Of a stretch of 64,000 nucleotides of DNA, positions 13,918 to 29,880 are shown piece by piece. This DNA is from Wuchereria bancrofti. Lineage: Eukaryota > Nematoda > Chromadorea > Rhabditida > Onchocercidae. Location of the stretch: the NCBI GenBank assembly GCA_005281725.1, contig SSBO01000012.1:9399099-9463098 (forward strand). The letters are read 5' to 3'. The first letter of the stretch is position 1; each line of letters starts with the position of its first letter. The notes beneath the pieces are model-generated. The model had not been told where the DNA came from. It searched no databases and was given only the letters and a program-made list of their open reading frames with translations. Both the position numbers and the translations under genes were made by a program.

Positions 13918-16289
13918 GACTGAAATTCAAGTTTGCTTTGTGGTAGGGGAGGACAACAGAAACGAAGTGATTGCCATGTTTTTTTTTCACCAGGTTCTCT
14001 TCCTTTTTTTTTTTTTTAAAATCAAAAGTGTATTTTAAAACTATACTTGAATAGAAAATAATACAAGAAATTTCAACTTTAAATTTGCCACAAATTTGGA
14101 GAAACCTCCCAGCCAATGTTAAACGGTATACTAATTGCCATGCAGCTTAAGTAATGTATGTCAATCAGTTTGAACCAGATGTACCACAGAACAATCAACC
14201 TGGATGAAGCAGTCAATAGCCTCGGAAGTTCTACGCATCACACCCCCATCCCCTTCCGTTTAAAATATTAAACGCATGCGCAAGCTAAACCAACCTCTCA
14301 AGAAGTGGAATAGAAAACCTTCTGAGCAATTTTTAGGAAAAATCAATCTAAAAAGAATTTTACTCCAAACTCCATCTGATGACTGTAAATTTGCATATTT
14401 TCAATCAATAATATACCTTTAAAATTTGCATAATTTATATGCTGTTATTTTCACTTCTGTCTACTTCCTTTATTTTTATATCTTGCTATTTAGTTATGTT
14501 AACATTAGAATGCAATATCAAAAAAACCATCATTCAATGGGGAAATCATATATATTTCCATGATTTATCACAGCTAACAAGTTTGAATTCTAACTTTATA
14601 ATTGTACAGTACTACTTGTATCAAAATTACTTTGGATACTTTTTCACACAAGATTTTATGCAATCGTTTAGCTAATTAAGCATGACTTCCTACCAGCAAA
14701 TTAAATCCATACCACAACTAAATCAACATTTACACTTTACACCTAACTCTCACCTAACTGACATCATTAACCCAAATGTATTTTCTAGGTTTCCTCACTA
14801 TCATGATCAGTCGTCATTTCGCGGCTGGACGATGTCTTTCCTCAGATGCAAGCGATGGATAGTGATGTACATGGGATGGGAGGGGAGGTTGTTAGGCGGG
14901 GATCCTGGGGGAGGTGAGGGGGTACAGGGAGGAGGGAATTGTTAGGCAGGGTACAGTATTCAGTTATAACAATTACAGAAGTAGGAATTATCAAGCGGAG
15001 TACTAAAAAGGTGGAATTGTAGAGCGAGAGAAAACATAGTTTAGTGCTTAATTACTACTAAATATTAGATTAGTTTGGTGGCGAAATTGTGATTGTAATT
15101 GTCGATAACGGATTATTGGTAATGAAGAAGGAAAAAATTGCAAAGAAAGAAGCGATGACAACATTTAGAGACATCGAACGATCGAATCATAGAAGGCAAT
15201 TATTGTTGCTTTTTTTCTCTTCTTTTTTTCCTTCATTTTGTTTTGTTTTTTTTTTCTTGTCTTTTTTTTCAAATCTTTGATTACTAATTAAAATTTGTCA
15301 TTATGGATTGCAAATTTAATGTATGTTTGTTATGATTTTAAAAATATGATCATAAATATAAAATTTTCGATTAAGCTTCATCAAATAATGTTTATTTAAA
15401 CCACTCAAAACAATATTTTGTCTATTTTATTCTTTTTGATACGAGAGAGAAGGTGTAAAAAAACTGTCAAAAATTTTTTTTTTTGAAACTAGAAGCTAAT
15501 AAAATAGATTAGAATGTTATTGTAATACGGAGATGTAAACTTTCACAATTGATGAATTAAGCTGAAAGGAATTGAAAATTTAGTTAAGTATTCATTACAA
15601 CAAGACAACAACCTATGCTCAATTTGTTTCTTATTCATTCTAGTTCATGTACTTTTGTTTATTCTTCCAGCTTTTCTTTTTTTTCTTCCTCTCTCTCTCT
15701 CTTAAAGTATTTTTTTAAAAGCATATTAATCGTAATGAAGTGGAAACTTTTTGAATATTAAAAGAAATCGAATTAGATAATAAGAAAAAAATAGAAATTA
15801 AGCACACATTCATCAATACAAAATACAAATAATTTATTTTACGAAGGAAATATTGAGGGGAAATAAGAGAATTTTTTTTTCTTTTTTTGTTGACAATCAA
15901 TCTTGTTTTTTAAATTTGTAAAATAGCATCACCTTAGCCAAGGTGCTGAATTCAACGAATTGATTTAACAAGTAACATTACGGCTTTTTTTTCAATTGCA
16001 GAGTTTAATTGTGTCTAACATATGATTATGTCAGCAGGAACAGATATATCTTACGAGTGATTCAAATGATCCTTGTATTTTCAACTTTTCGACCCGTTTT
16101 TTTCTATCCCACACCTGTTCAATCTTTTTTGCTGTTCGTAAAGGTCACTGAATTATTGTGCACAATGATATGAATGAATTACTCACAAATTTATAATAAA
16201 TTACCGAATTTGGAAATGATCATAATTTCAAATGTGAATAAATATGCTAATAATCATAAAAAAACATTAAAAATACTAATAATATATTT
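13918..16289. other. Intergenic region upstream of BAG6-like, with a G-rich island
   Basis: This stretch lies between the BAG6-like start and the transthyretin-like stop. It is AT-rich, with a short G-rich island near 14,860-14,950, a polypyrimidine stretch at about 15,195-15,285 and a short CT run near 15,690. No exon with credible borders was found. It should include the BAG6-like promoter and the 3' UTR of the transthyretin-like gene. Confidence 0.5.
14898..14929 (+). other. G-quadruplex-forming motif
   Basis: Four G-runs of 4, 5, 5 and 3 guanines are separated by loops of 5, 6 and 4 bases, which fits the classic G3+N1-7 pattern. GGGATGGGAGGGG lies immediately upstream. In a genome this AT-rich, such a run is exceptional. 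It sits about 1 kb upstream of the BAG6-like start codon. Confidence 0.75.
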
Positions 16290-17636
16290 TTAAATACACT
16301 TCTTCTCCCTGCCTTCTTGAGCGATATTCAAACTAACGATACCCATATTATAGATATCATTGATGTATTCTTTTGGAATTTGATAGTCGTCCATAATCCT
16401 ACATTTCTGAAATGATTGCATTTCATAAATAAAAATTGAAAAAAGTCTTGAATTTTTCTTTCCTTCATATTTTGACTAGTACCAGAAATTAAAAAAACGA
16501 AATCATATTTGTCTCATGAAGTTGTCTTTCAATCAACAAGTTCATTCTATTCTTTTAAACTTTTTTTTCTTTTCTTTTTTTTGCTCCTACTTTTAAACTA
16601 TATGAAATGAAATGGAAGCATCGAAAGGAAATTTTAATTTAATATGAAAATGTACAATACTGGAAATAAATTGATATAAACCACTCGTCCCAAAATATTT
16701 CATTGTTAAAATGATTAAAGCCATACCACCGAATATTTTACTGGAAAACTTACCGGATCGATAACACCATCATTACAGCTATGAGTAATGCGCAAATAAG
16801 GCTCAATACTGCCTATTTCATCTTCCTGTCCACTCACTTCAAAGCGTCCGTTTCGATCGGAATGAGTTGCAGAAAGTGAATCATCAGGGTCCCCTTTAAA
16901 ATTTCATAACGAATCATGAAAATAAATATGGGTTTTTAAACTGATGAAATGATCAATTTGTTTTTGAAAAAAACTGCTTTATCAATTTCAAAGTTCTTCT
17001 TTGTCTACCAAATTGTTTACCAAAAATTGACTAAAGTGTGGATTAACTAATGTTAATGTTAAGTAAAAAAAGAATTTTTTTTTCACTGCAATGCATAATC
17101 ATTTACCAAAAATTCAAATAAACAACTTTATAATTCGAAAAAAAGATAAACAATAAATTGGAGAAATTTAAAGCTTTGGTACAAATTAAGGTAGCACTTA
17201 AAACATTTTAATTTAATGAATAATGCAAATTTATTGCATTTAGAAAAGATAAGGAAAAATTGTTTACGATGAATGATTTTGTATGATTCAATTTTAGGTC
17301 ACATTTGCAATTTTTTTCTTTTTTTTTAAATCTAATATTGTAAAATAAAGTAATAGATTATTTCCTGAAAGATGTTGATGGACCTAAAATTAAAGCTAAA
17401 ATTAAAAATTAAAGGCAGATTTAAGGTCTAAAAATCAATAGATCTGAAATTATAGATCCAGAAAATTAAATATAAAAGAAAATCTAACATGTATCCGCTT
17501 CACGTAATTCAATATGAACATTAATAGCCGATTTATCACTGCATGCCACTTGTCCTCTTACTGTCATTGTTTGCATTTTGCAGTATGCAAACGTTACCAA
17601 TAACAGTGTAAATCCTGTTACTTTTAATGTTAGCAT
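16290..17636 (-). CDS. Transthyretin-like (TTR) family secreted protein
   Basis: Three minus-strand exons, 17489-17636, 16754-16893 and 16290-16406, have compatible phases and give 134 residues. The N-terminus (MLTLKVTGFTLLLVTFAYC) is a signal peptide. The mature part shows the TTR-like (Pfam PF01060) pattern: MTVRGQVACSDKSAINVHIE, DPDDSLSATHSDRNGRFEVS, SGQEDEIGSIEPYLRITHSC, then KCRIMDDYQIPKEYIND and MGIVSLNIAQEG. The length matches this nematode-expanded extracellular family. Four cysteines in the mature part could form two disulphides. Functions within the family vary: the C. elegans TTR-52 member bridges apoptotic cells, and others occur in parasite secretions. The specific role here is unknown. 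A TTTCAG eight bases upstream of the ATG is a possible trans-splice acceptor. Confidence 0.93.
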
Positions 17637-20600
17637 TTTTAATCTGAAATTTAGTTCATTTATTTAAAAAAAAGAAAAAAAAAACTTCTATTTTGAATTT
17701 GTTACAAATTTTCGACACATTCACAAATTTTAACATTATTTAATTTAATCTACAAGAACCAAATATTTTGTAGCTTATTATTATTACTATTATTGTAAAT
17801 ATTATAATTTTTTAACACATTCAAAAATCTTAAACTTATTTAATTTGATCTACAAGAAACAAATATTGCATAACTTATCATAAATAAATGAATTAAAAAA
17901 AGAGATATAAGTATAGGAAAAGTGAATGAATGAGAATTTAAATGAAATGATGAAAATTTAGCAGTGGTAAATGAGAGCGATGAATTGTTGTTGAAAGAAA
18001 CTAATGAGATTTGTTGATAAGAACAGCTGCTTTAACATTTAGGATGCCATTGGTGGAGTAAAGATGACTATGGCTTATCAGTTGCAAACTTTTCAACTGT
18101 AATGAAATTATTTCAAATCTTTTTTTTTAACTGATTCAATTAAGCACACTTAAGGGCAAATTTGATTGATGAATTTCGCTCATTTTTATTTATTTTTTTA
18201 ATTTGAGATTTATTTTTCTATTTTTAAATTTTAATGTTTTTTTTGCGAAATTTGTTAAAATCAGTTGACTTTTACATACAAAACATTTGATTTTGCCTAC
18301 TTTCAATTTTGTTTTTTTTTAATTTACGTTTTAAACTTAAATTTCAAAAATTTTCTCCATCGAATTTTGTAGAGCAAATTTTGCATTAGTAGTAAATTTT
18401 TTTTATAGCTAAGACAAAGAAACATACGGATTAAAAATTTGTAATTTCAGTCAGTTTAAAAATGGATAATTTAGACTTTTTTTGTTCCAAAAAATTAAAT
18501 AATTGTACCAAATTTAAGTTATCAAATGTTGAAATGTAATATATCTCTTACTGATTTTCTTATGTGATATAATAAAATACCACCACCGACTGAAATTGAA
18601 GTATAACTTTTTTGTGAAATAAGCAAGCATTTTTTTCCCAAATAAATTTTTTTTCACTATTTTTCAAATTTTAACATGGCATTTTTTCTTTTTTTTGTTA
18701 TCTTTAGAAATTATTTATGTTAAAAAATTTGCAGTCTAATCAATATGGAACTGATAATATGATTGGAATCATTCTATACCTATCATTTTCATCTTTTCAT
18801 TCCTATGCAATCAGCTTTTACATTTTTCTTTTTTTCTTCTTTTCTTCATTTATAAATTTTTGTTTGTAATTAGTAAAAATAATATTAGTTTTGATGATAT
18901 GACCACCAAAATGATAGGAATAATGAATGATTTTTAACAAAAATAGACTTTAAATTTTAATTTTTGTGAAAGAATGTTTTATATGAATAAACTGCAATAG
19001 AAAATCAAATTATTTTCTCTATTGTTTCGCTTTTTTATGTATGTTATTTAATTAAATTTTTTTAATCAAGCAAAATTCCAATGTTATCATAATTTAAATG
19101 TAATGTTAATTCCTAATAATAATATATTGTTACGATATATTAATATTATTGGAAAATAATGGAATATTGATGATAATGATAATATTTTATAATTAACTAT
19201 TATGAAATTAATTTGTTAGTCATATGATTTATTAATTTATAATAAATTGTATATTTTATAATGATGATTATTTTCATGGCTTCTTTTTTTCTTCCATTAT
19301 ATTTAATTAGCAAAATTATTGATGTAAAAAGAAAAGAATTTATTGGAAACTAAATGAAATCACTTCTAGTACTGAAAGGTAAAATATATTATCAGATCTT
19401 AATAATGATAAAGTGTAAACTTTCCAACTAGAGAAAAAATGAAGATATCACACAGAGGCGCCATTGTTTGTTGTTAATATTATTATTATTACCTAAACTT
19501 CAAATAAAAAAGAAATTGATAGAGGAAAACGTTTTTTTTTCTTCCTTTTTCTTAACCTTATTTTCAATTCCGTTTATTTCTCTCACTCTCTTTCCTTCCC
19601 CATTGCAAAAATAAACGTTTATTTCAAATCAATCATTCAAACAATCAATAATTTGAATGTATTACACAAATTGATAATAATGTTATCAATTTTTCCATTG
19701 TCTGTTGTATGAAATTTTTTCGTTTTTTTTTTTTTTTGATTATTTGAAATTCTGTTTTATTATAATTAACTGATTTATTTATTTTTTTTTTTTTTTTTTG
19801 AGTTAAAGTAAACTATAATAATATGATGCGAATGATTTAGATTATTTAGCATTGAGATTATTTAGCATTAAGTGATAAGAGTAGTAGATTTTTTGTTTTT
19901 GTTCGAAATAGCAATTGAAATTTTTTATGAAGGGAAATTAAACAATTCAAAAAAAATTCCACTGATAATTTTTTCCTTCTCTATCTTTTTTTTTCTCAAA
20001 TGCTGACCATAAATTTTTTAGTGGAAAAAAAGTGGTTTATAGAAATATATTTCATTTACTTAAATAAAATTGAAATTAAAAAATCATAATTATGAACTGA
20101 TCATTTCTCTTCTGTTAATTTCATTAAACAAATTTTATAATTTAAAAGAAAAGAAGGAATTAGAATAATTAAATATATTCATAAATAAATTATTAGCTAT
20201 TATAATAAATACAAATAATTTATGTCACATTTTATTGTTTTTCTTTTTCTAAATTTTTCTACTGATGAGATAAACTGTTTAGAATAATATCTATAAATAA
20301 AAAAAAGGAAAAAAAATTTTTTTTATTTTCTTTTACACATCAATCAACTGCATTCATATTTACCACATTTCACAACAACAACAATAATAAAACGGGAAAG
20401 AAAAAAGGGAAAAAAACTAGTTTAGTTAGTGAAGGTGGAATAATTCTCGATAATTTAGCATATTTGTGTCTGAAATACTTCAACATATTAGGCGATGATG
20501 TTTGTTTGTTTATTTATTGGTCTGTTTGTTTGTTTACTAGTGATTGTGCATATTTCCATTTCATTTTACTAAAAATTTACATTTTTTCACTTTTTTCAAA

Positions 20601-21604
20601 CTTATTAATTAGTTAAATTTGCTATTAAATTATCCATTTAATTTAACCAAACATTACATACACTTTTTTCATTTATTTCAGTTTTTAATTACGATCGAAT
20701 TAGGATTCTAAATTAATTATATAATTGAATTTTATTTCTTATTGAATTTTAGGAAAATTACAAATCTTTTCATTGTCTTAATCTTCTTTTTTATTTCCTT
20801 TACGATTAATTTATTAATTGTTTTTAGACTTTTATTTGATTTAATTAAATGGGATATCTTTTTTTTTTTCAGTGGAATCTAAACATTTTTAATAAAAGAT
20901 GATGATAGTTAATTTTAAGGTTGAAGGATGACAACACACAAAGTATAAGCTTAAAAATTACTCATAAGCATCGATTAGCTAAGTTCAAACTAATTGATAA
21001 AATTATTTCAAACTGGTATGTCCAAGTATAAGATTTTTCAAAAAATAAAAAAAAATAGAAAACGTTTTATTGATTGATCAGACAGTGTGTTGAATATGAA
21101 TGGTAATTTTCGATATCTTAATTTTTATTAAAAAAATCGATTATTACGGAAAAAAATTCTATTCCTCCGTAAAAAAAACAAAATGATTGTGTTATTTTCA
21201 TGAAGTAATTTGTTTTTAATATTCAATAAGCATTCACATGATAAATATTGAATCATTTAAATTGTCAAATTCAATCACTTAAAAGACTGGCCAAGAAATT
21301 TAGTTAGGTCTAGTAAAGCCTAATAATTAGTTCAATAAAATTCTACGATAAAAAAGTTTTTTTTTCTTCCTTTACAATCAATATTTTATAATTTGTTATC
21401 CTAAAATTATTATTACTTATTTTGAAGTTTTACACAACTTCTGTTTAATTTCATTTCTTCTTTATCTAACCCCTACTCGCGTAAGCCTTTTTTTTCAGGT
21501 TCATTTTTAAAATAACAAAAAAAAATTTCTTTACAATTTATTTTTTCATGAAAGTTTAATTTAAATTTAAACTTCATTTAAATTTTCTCCCTTTTTTCTG
21601 CAGA
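17637..21604. other. Divergent promoter region between TTR-like and JNK-like genes
   Basis: About 4 kb of extremely AT-rich DNA lies between two divergently transcribed genes. It contains many poly-T and poly-A runs, for example near 19,730 and 19,785, and a few AATAAT stretches. I see no exon, RNA gene or structured repeat. The regulatory regions of both neighbours should lie here. Confidence 0.5.
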
Positions 21605-25187
<3,583 letters not shown>

Positions 25188-25739
25188 AAAATAGTAGCAA
25201 ATTTCATTTTTTTTCCAATGATCTCAGAATAGTAATTTTTTAAATGTTTGAAATTTTATTCCTGTTAACTTTTTTCATTAATTAATGCTTTTTTTAAATT
25301 CTATTAATGTTGATGTATTCTTTTTTCTGTTAATTTCTATTCAGCTGTATATGAAAGGCTTGTTTCCTTTTTTTAAAGAGAAAAAAACTTCAATTTTTTA
25401 GTTTTTTTTTTTTTTTTTTTTAAATTTCGAGCAACTTAAACAAGTTTATACTTAAATTTCCCCTAATTTTTCGTAATTTTCTTTTCATTTCTTTACTTTT
25501 TCTAAAAAAGTTTTATGTGTGAGATATGGCAAAAAAGAATTAGTTTCTCAAGCATTCATGATGTTTTGTGTGAAATATTAATTAAAAACGTATTTGTTTA
25601 AAAAATGTCCAAAGTATTAACAAAAAAGTGTGATCAAGAAAAAAAGTGAAAAAAACTCGATCAGCAATTATCAGTCCAATCAGTAATTAACTGGCAAATT
25701 AATCAGTGATTAGTAATTCAAAAAATGATATTTTTAAAG

Positions 25740-25740
25740 N
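25740..25740. other. Assembly gap (single N) between exact duplicate flanks
   Basis: A lone N sits exactly between two identical 796-bp blocks. Copy 1 ends at the N and copy 2 begins right after it. This is the pattern expected when two overlapping contig ends are scaffolded without merging. Confidence 0.9.
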
Positions 25741-26536
25741 AAAAATAATTGACGGAACAATGGTTGCAAAAAATTTAACTAGCATTTGCTAATATGAAAT
25801 TTACAGGACAATAAAAAAAGATTTTTTGAAATTTGAAAATTTCAAATTTACAAATTGAATGTTTTTTTTTTTTTAATAATTGATAGATAAATTTTCAGAA
25901 CTTTTATTCAAAGAAGTGAAACGATGTGAGGAAGAACACTCATCAAAAAATACAAATTCCGACATAATTAATAATTTTAAATGAAAAATAGTAGCAAATT
26001 TCATTTTTTTTCCAATGATCTCAGAATAGTAATTTTTTAAATGTTTGAAATTTTATTCCTGTTAACTTTTTTCATTAATTAATGCTTTTTTTAAATTCTA
26101 TTAATGTTGATGTATTCTTTTTTCTGTTAATTTCTATTCAGCTGTATATGAAAGGCTTGTTTCCTTTTTTTAAAGAGAAAAAAACTTCAATTTTTTAGTT
26201 TTTTTTTTTTTTTTTTTTAAATTTCGAGCAACTTAAACAAGTTTATACTTAAATTTCCCCTAATTTTTCGTAATTTTCTTTTCATTTCTTTACTTTTTCT
26301 AAAAAAGTTTTATGTGTGAGATATGGCAAAAAAGAATTAGTTTCTCAAGCATTCATGATGTTTTGTGTGAAATATTAATTAAAAACGTATTTGTTTAAAA
26401 AATGTCCAAAGTATTAACAAAAAAGTGTGATCAAGAAAAAAAGTGAAAAAAACTCGATCAGCAATTATCAGTCCAATCAGTAATTAACTGGCAAATTAAT
26501 CAGTGATTAGTAATTCAAAAAATGATATTTTTAAAG
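25741..26536. repeat. Second copy of the 796-bp duplication
   Basis: Identical to 24944-25739 at an offset of 797 bases. It carries a second copy of the JNK-like terminal exon at 25899-25984, which should not be annotated as a separate gene. An assembly artefact is the most likely cause. Confidence 0.95.
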
Positions 26537-26784
26537 CAGGTATTTTGGAAGCTATTTCTTTTTTTTAAATTATAGAAAATAAATCTGTTTATTGATAAAC
26601 AGTTCTTACAATTCAACAATCAAACATTTCTGTGATGTTCACATTTTATTATCAGTTCAATTTTCTCTAAAAGACTGATTAAAAAAAAGTAAGATTTGTA
26701 GGAAAAAAAATATAAATTTCATTTTTTATAATAAATGTCCCTTCTTTTCGTTAAGGGACAATTATCTATTTATTTAATTGTTTC

Positions 26785-26890
26785 CTATTTTAATTTATAT
26801 TCTTACGTCTATTCTCGTCGCTCACGTTGTACTCTCAGTAGAACTGGCCGAACTGACTGTTTCCGCACCTTCAACTTGGGTAATTAAACC
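26785..26890 (-). ncRNA. Candidate spliced-leader (SL1-like) RNA gene or SL-bearing retrocopy
   Basis: On the minus strand, 26890 to 26869 begins GGTTTAATTACCCAAGTT, identical to the first 18 bases of nematode SL1, followed by GAAG where SL1 has TGAG. GTGCGG follows at once and could serve as the SL donor, as in a true SL RNA. The roughly 80 bases downstream are locally GC-richer and contain a short CAGT/ACTG stem possibility. I do not see a canonical Sm site (AATTTTTGG-like) in that stretch, which weakens the SL RNA reading. The alternatives are a degenerate SL RNA copy, or the 5' end of a reverse-transcribed trans-spliced mRNA. The 22-mer is certain; the 3' boundary is a guess. Confidence 0.4.
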
Positions 26891-28805
26891 TTTATTAACA
26901 TAAAAACAAATCAACATCATAATAGCGCATTATACATATAAAACGCTAAACATTACCAGAGAGCTGAAACTCCAACCACACTATAAATACACAATTGTAA
27001 AAAATGATTAATTGCAATTAAGAGATGGTGTTGGAGTTAATTGAGACTGAAGATCAAAAAATGTGAATTTGGGAAGAAAGGAGATTTGTTTAAGGATAGA
27101 TATCTCTTGTTATAATAGTCTATTACATGCATTTAATTCTCATGTATCTTATACAATATAATGTGTGTAAAGCGAGGTTAATTTATGAACAAAGAGATTC
27201 TCATTTACTGCTTCCCCTCGTTTTCAAGCTACACCGTTTGTAACAAAGGGTTATCCGTTTATCAGTTAAAATCCTATACACGCGTCGTCCTGTTAGAGTC
27301 CTAAGACCACTGTCCCCCAATTCGTCGATCCGTTGTAATATCCATAAAAAGAAATTGCCCTGCTATACTGCTTAGAATGGCCCTTTGTTGAGGTCAAATA
27401 TCCACATCGTTAAATTGCATTTTTATTATCTGGTTGCCTGTCAGTTTGACTCCTTTGTTAGCGCTCTCCCTTGGTTCTTAGTTATTGTATTAATACTTCC
27501 GGCCTATTTGCCGACAAGATTAATTTAAAATTCTAAATTAAAGCTTCGAACTCTAAAAGGCTAATTAAAAATTTCAAAAAATTGGTTAGTGATTTGGTTC
27601 ACTAATAATTGAATTAAAAATCATTAATTGAATTTTTTCTTCTTTTTTATATCGTATACTTTCAATCATATATAGCTGAGTTTAACTTAACCAACTTTGT
27701 TGAATTGAAACCTAGCAATGCAAAATACGTTATGTGTATATTATATATATATATATATATATATGGCTGCTGTAATCATTATTTTTAAATTATTTCAGTT
27801 TAAACTTAACATTGCTTAAAGTGTAATCATTTTAATTCTAATTTGCTTGGTGTTGTTATCAGAATAGCCATGAAAAAAATCTAAAAAAAAGATAATTTGA
27901 AATGAATCAAATTTAATATTTACCGTTTGTCGTATCTTTTTAATTACTAATAACATTATTTGAACTTAAATTCTTTCGACATTTATGCTGTATAAAGAAG
28001 GCAAAGGACCTTATTATTCCTTTTTTTTTAAAAAAATTGTTAATTATTGTTGCAACCTGTAAGTTTGCTAATTTATTTTCTTCTTTCCTTTTCTTGAAAA
28101 AAATTATTGTTGTATGATTTATTAATATGTATTTAATCATTATTTTTGTTTTACATTTTCAAAAAAAAATTTGGCTTCCTTTTTTGATTAGTTTGATTAA
28201 TTTGAAAATTTTTTCTTTTTTTTTTGTACAAATCTGAACAAGAATATAAAATCTTCAATCATGTAATGAAACTTTATGGTTTTTCGTCTTTTATTTTTCT
28301 TTTTTGTTTTTTTTTTTTTTTTTGTTTTCTCCATGAGAATTTTGTTTTTTGGGAACTAATCTGATGAAATAAAAAAAAAATCAATGGCAATGTAACATTG
28401 ATAAATATTAATAATATTCTAGGAATTCTAAAAATTTCAATCAATTGATCTTAATTAGTTCAAATGACAACAGAGAGAAAAAAAGAAAACTTGCCATTTT
28501 AAAAGTGAGCAAAAAAAAACAAAAACAAAAAAATTTAGGTGAAGAAGAATAAAACGATATAAGAAAGAAATGAAATGATTTTAAATGATATACAAATTGA
28601 TAGAATAATTAGAGCAGTGAAATATATGGATGATATGAGGAGAGATGGAATCAAAAATAAAAAAAAGACGAGTTAGTAAGATAAAACAAGAATTGTTGGA
28701 GAAATCAGGGACAAGGTAGTATCAGTAACGAAGTTCCGGATACGGTACTCGGAATGTCATCAGTTTTCATCTTTCATTATCAGACATTGTATTCGTCACT
28801 TCCAT

Positions 28806-29880
28806 ATGTCATTTCTTACAATTCTTATTCTTTCAATTTTAATTGCCACAGAAGCACATCCACGTTGGTTCATTTTTCTTTCTTTTATTAGGTATAGCAT
28901 TTTTAGTCTTTTTTTTTCTTTTTTTTTTTAAAAAAAAAGGTTTATAATCATAACAGACGACAAAAAAAAAGAAAAAAACAATCTGCTAATTTCAATAGCT
29001 TATTATTTGATGATTGATTAATTATGCCTAATTGGTTTAATGCTTATTGATGTGATATATTCTTCTAACTGAATTAAATATTTTGATTGTGATTAATTTC
29101 TTTTTCTTTGTTGAATTAATCTATAATCAGAATTTCGCAAATTGGTATGCGTAACGGAAGATTCAAGCAGAAAAAGTGGCAATGAAGCATCAAAATGTCA
29201 TTTAGTATTAAAAGATACGGAATTTGAAGAACCAGGTCGGGTAGCACCAAAGGAAGCTGGATGTTTTACGGTAGAAATTTTTGCAAAAATTATTTTTCTT
29301 ATTAAAATTACTTTTCTTCCATCAAATTTTAAAAATTAATAAATATTTTTTTTTTCAATTAAAGGAAAAATACAACACTACAATCAACCGTGTTTACTGC
29401 AATATTTTCTGTCCTAGTGCTCATACGGTATGTTTATATTGGTTATGAATTTATAATTTTCAAGAATTTTCCTTTTTTTGTTCTCTCTCTCAAATAAAAT
29501 ACAAAATTTCGTTTCTTTCACGAAATAAAGTGTTTTTGAATTTGTACGCCTATATCAAAATGAAAATAAATATTTATAGGTTTTCCATTCAGCATTCGAA
29601 CTTTTCCATCCTTCTTGCTTTCAGTATTACAATTATCAGTTGGTGGAGCATGAAAATGATTGGTAATAGCTTTTTTTTTTTCAAGAAATGAATATTTCTT
29701 CGCATTATCTTTCCTAGATTGATACACACAAATGTTTCTAGGTATGTATGGAGATCTGATCGGTGTTTGAATTCAACGGCGACATTTTATTTTGGATGTA
29801 AATTCAACGAACCCTTTCGCAAGAAATATCCAAGTGATGGAGAAATTTTCAGAATTTTAAAGAGTCGACGAAAAGCCTAG
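28806..29880 (+). CDS. Predicted secreted cysteine-containing protein, function unknown
   Basis: Five plus-strand exons fit in phase: 28806-28863, 29131-29270, 29365-29427, 29625-29662 and 29742-29880 (TAG), giving 145 residues. The first exon encodes a signal peptide (MSFLTILILSILIATEAHP), joined in phase 1 to a second exon starting FRKLVCVTEDSSRKSG. The mature part has seven cysteines (in VCV, KCH, GCF, YCN, FCP, RCL and GCK) and two N-glycosylation sequons (NTT, NST). The C-terminus is basic (ILKSRRKA). I recognise no family. The later exons are well supported by the frame and the stop; the signal-peptide exon is an inference from phase and composition. It could be a nematode-specific extracellular protein. 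Confidence 0.6.

Larger units (their letters stand above)
25188..28805. other. Spacer between JNK-like and secreted-protein genes
   Basis: Apart from the duplicated JNK end and the SL1-like element near 26,870, this stretch holds a (TA)n run at about 27,740-27,764 and poly-T runs near 28,310. A patch at roughly 27,230-27,480 is richer in G and C than its surroundings and I cannot assign it. No protein-coding exon with convincing borders was found. Confidence 0.5.

Noticed and set aside
26816..26880. Plus-strand reading LSVELAELTVSAPSTW followed by a GTAATT donor
   Set aside because: It is the reverse strand of the SL1-like element and its downstream bases; the apparent donor is part of the leader complement, and no partner exon was found.
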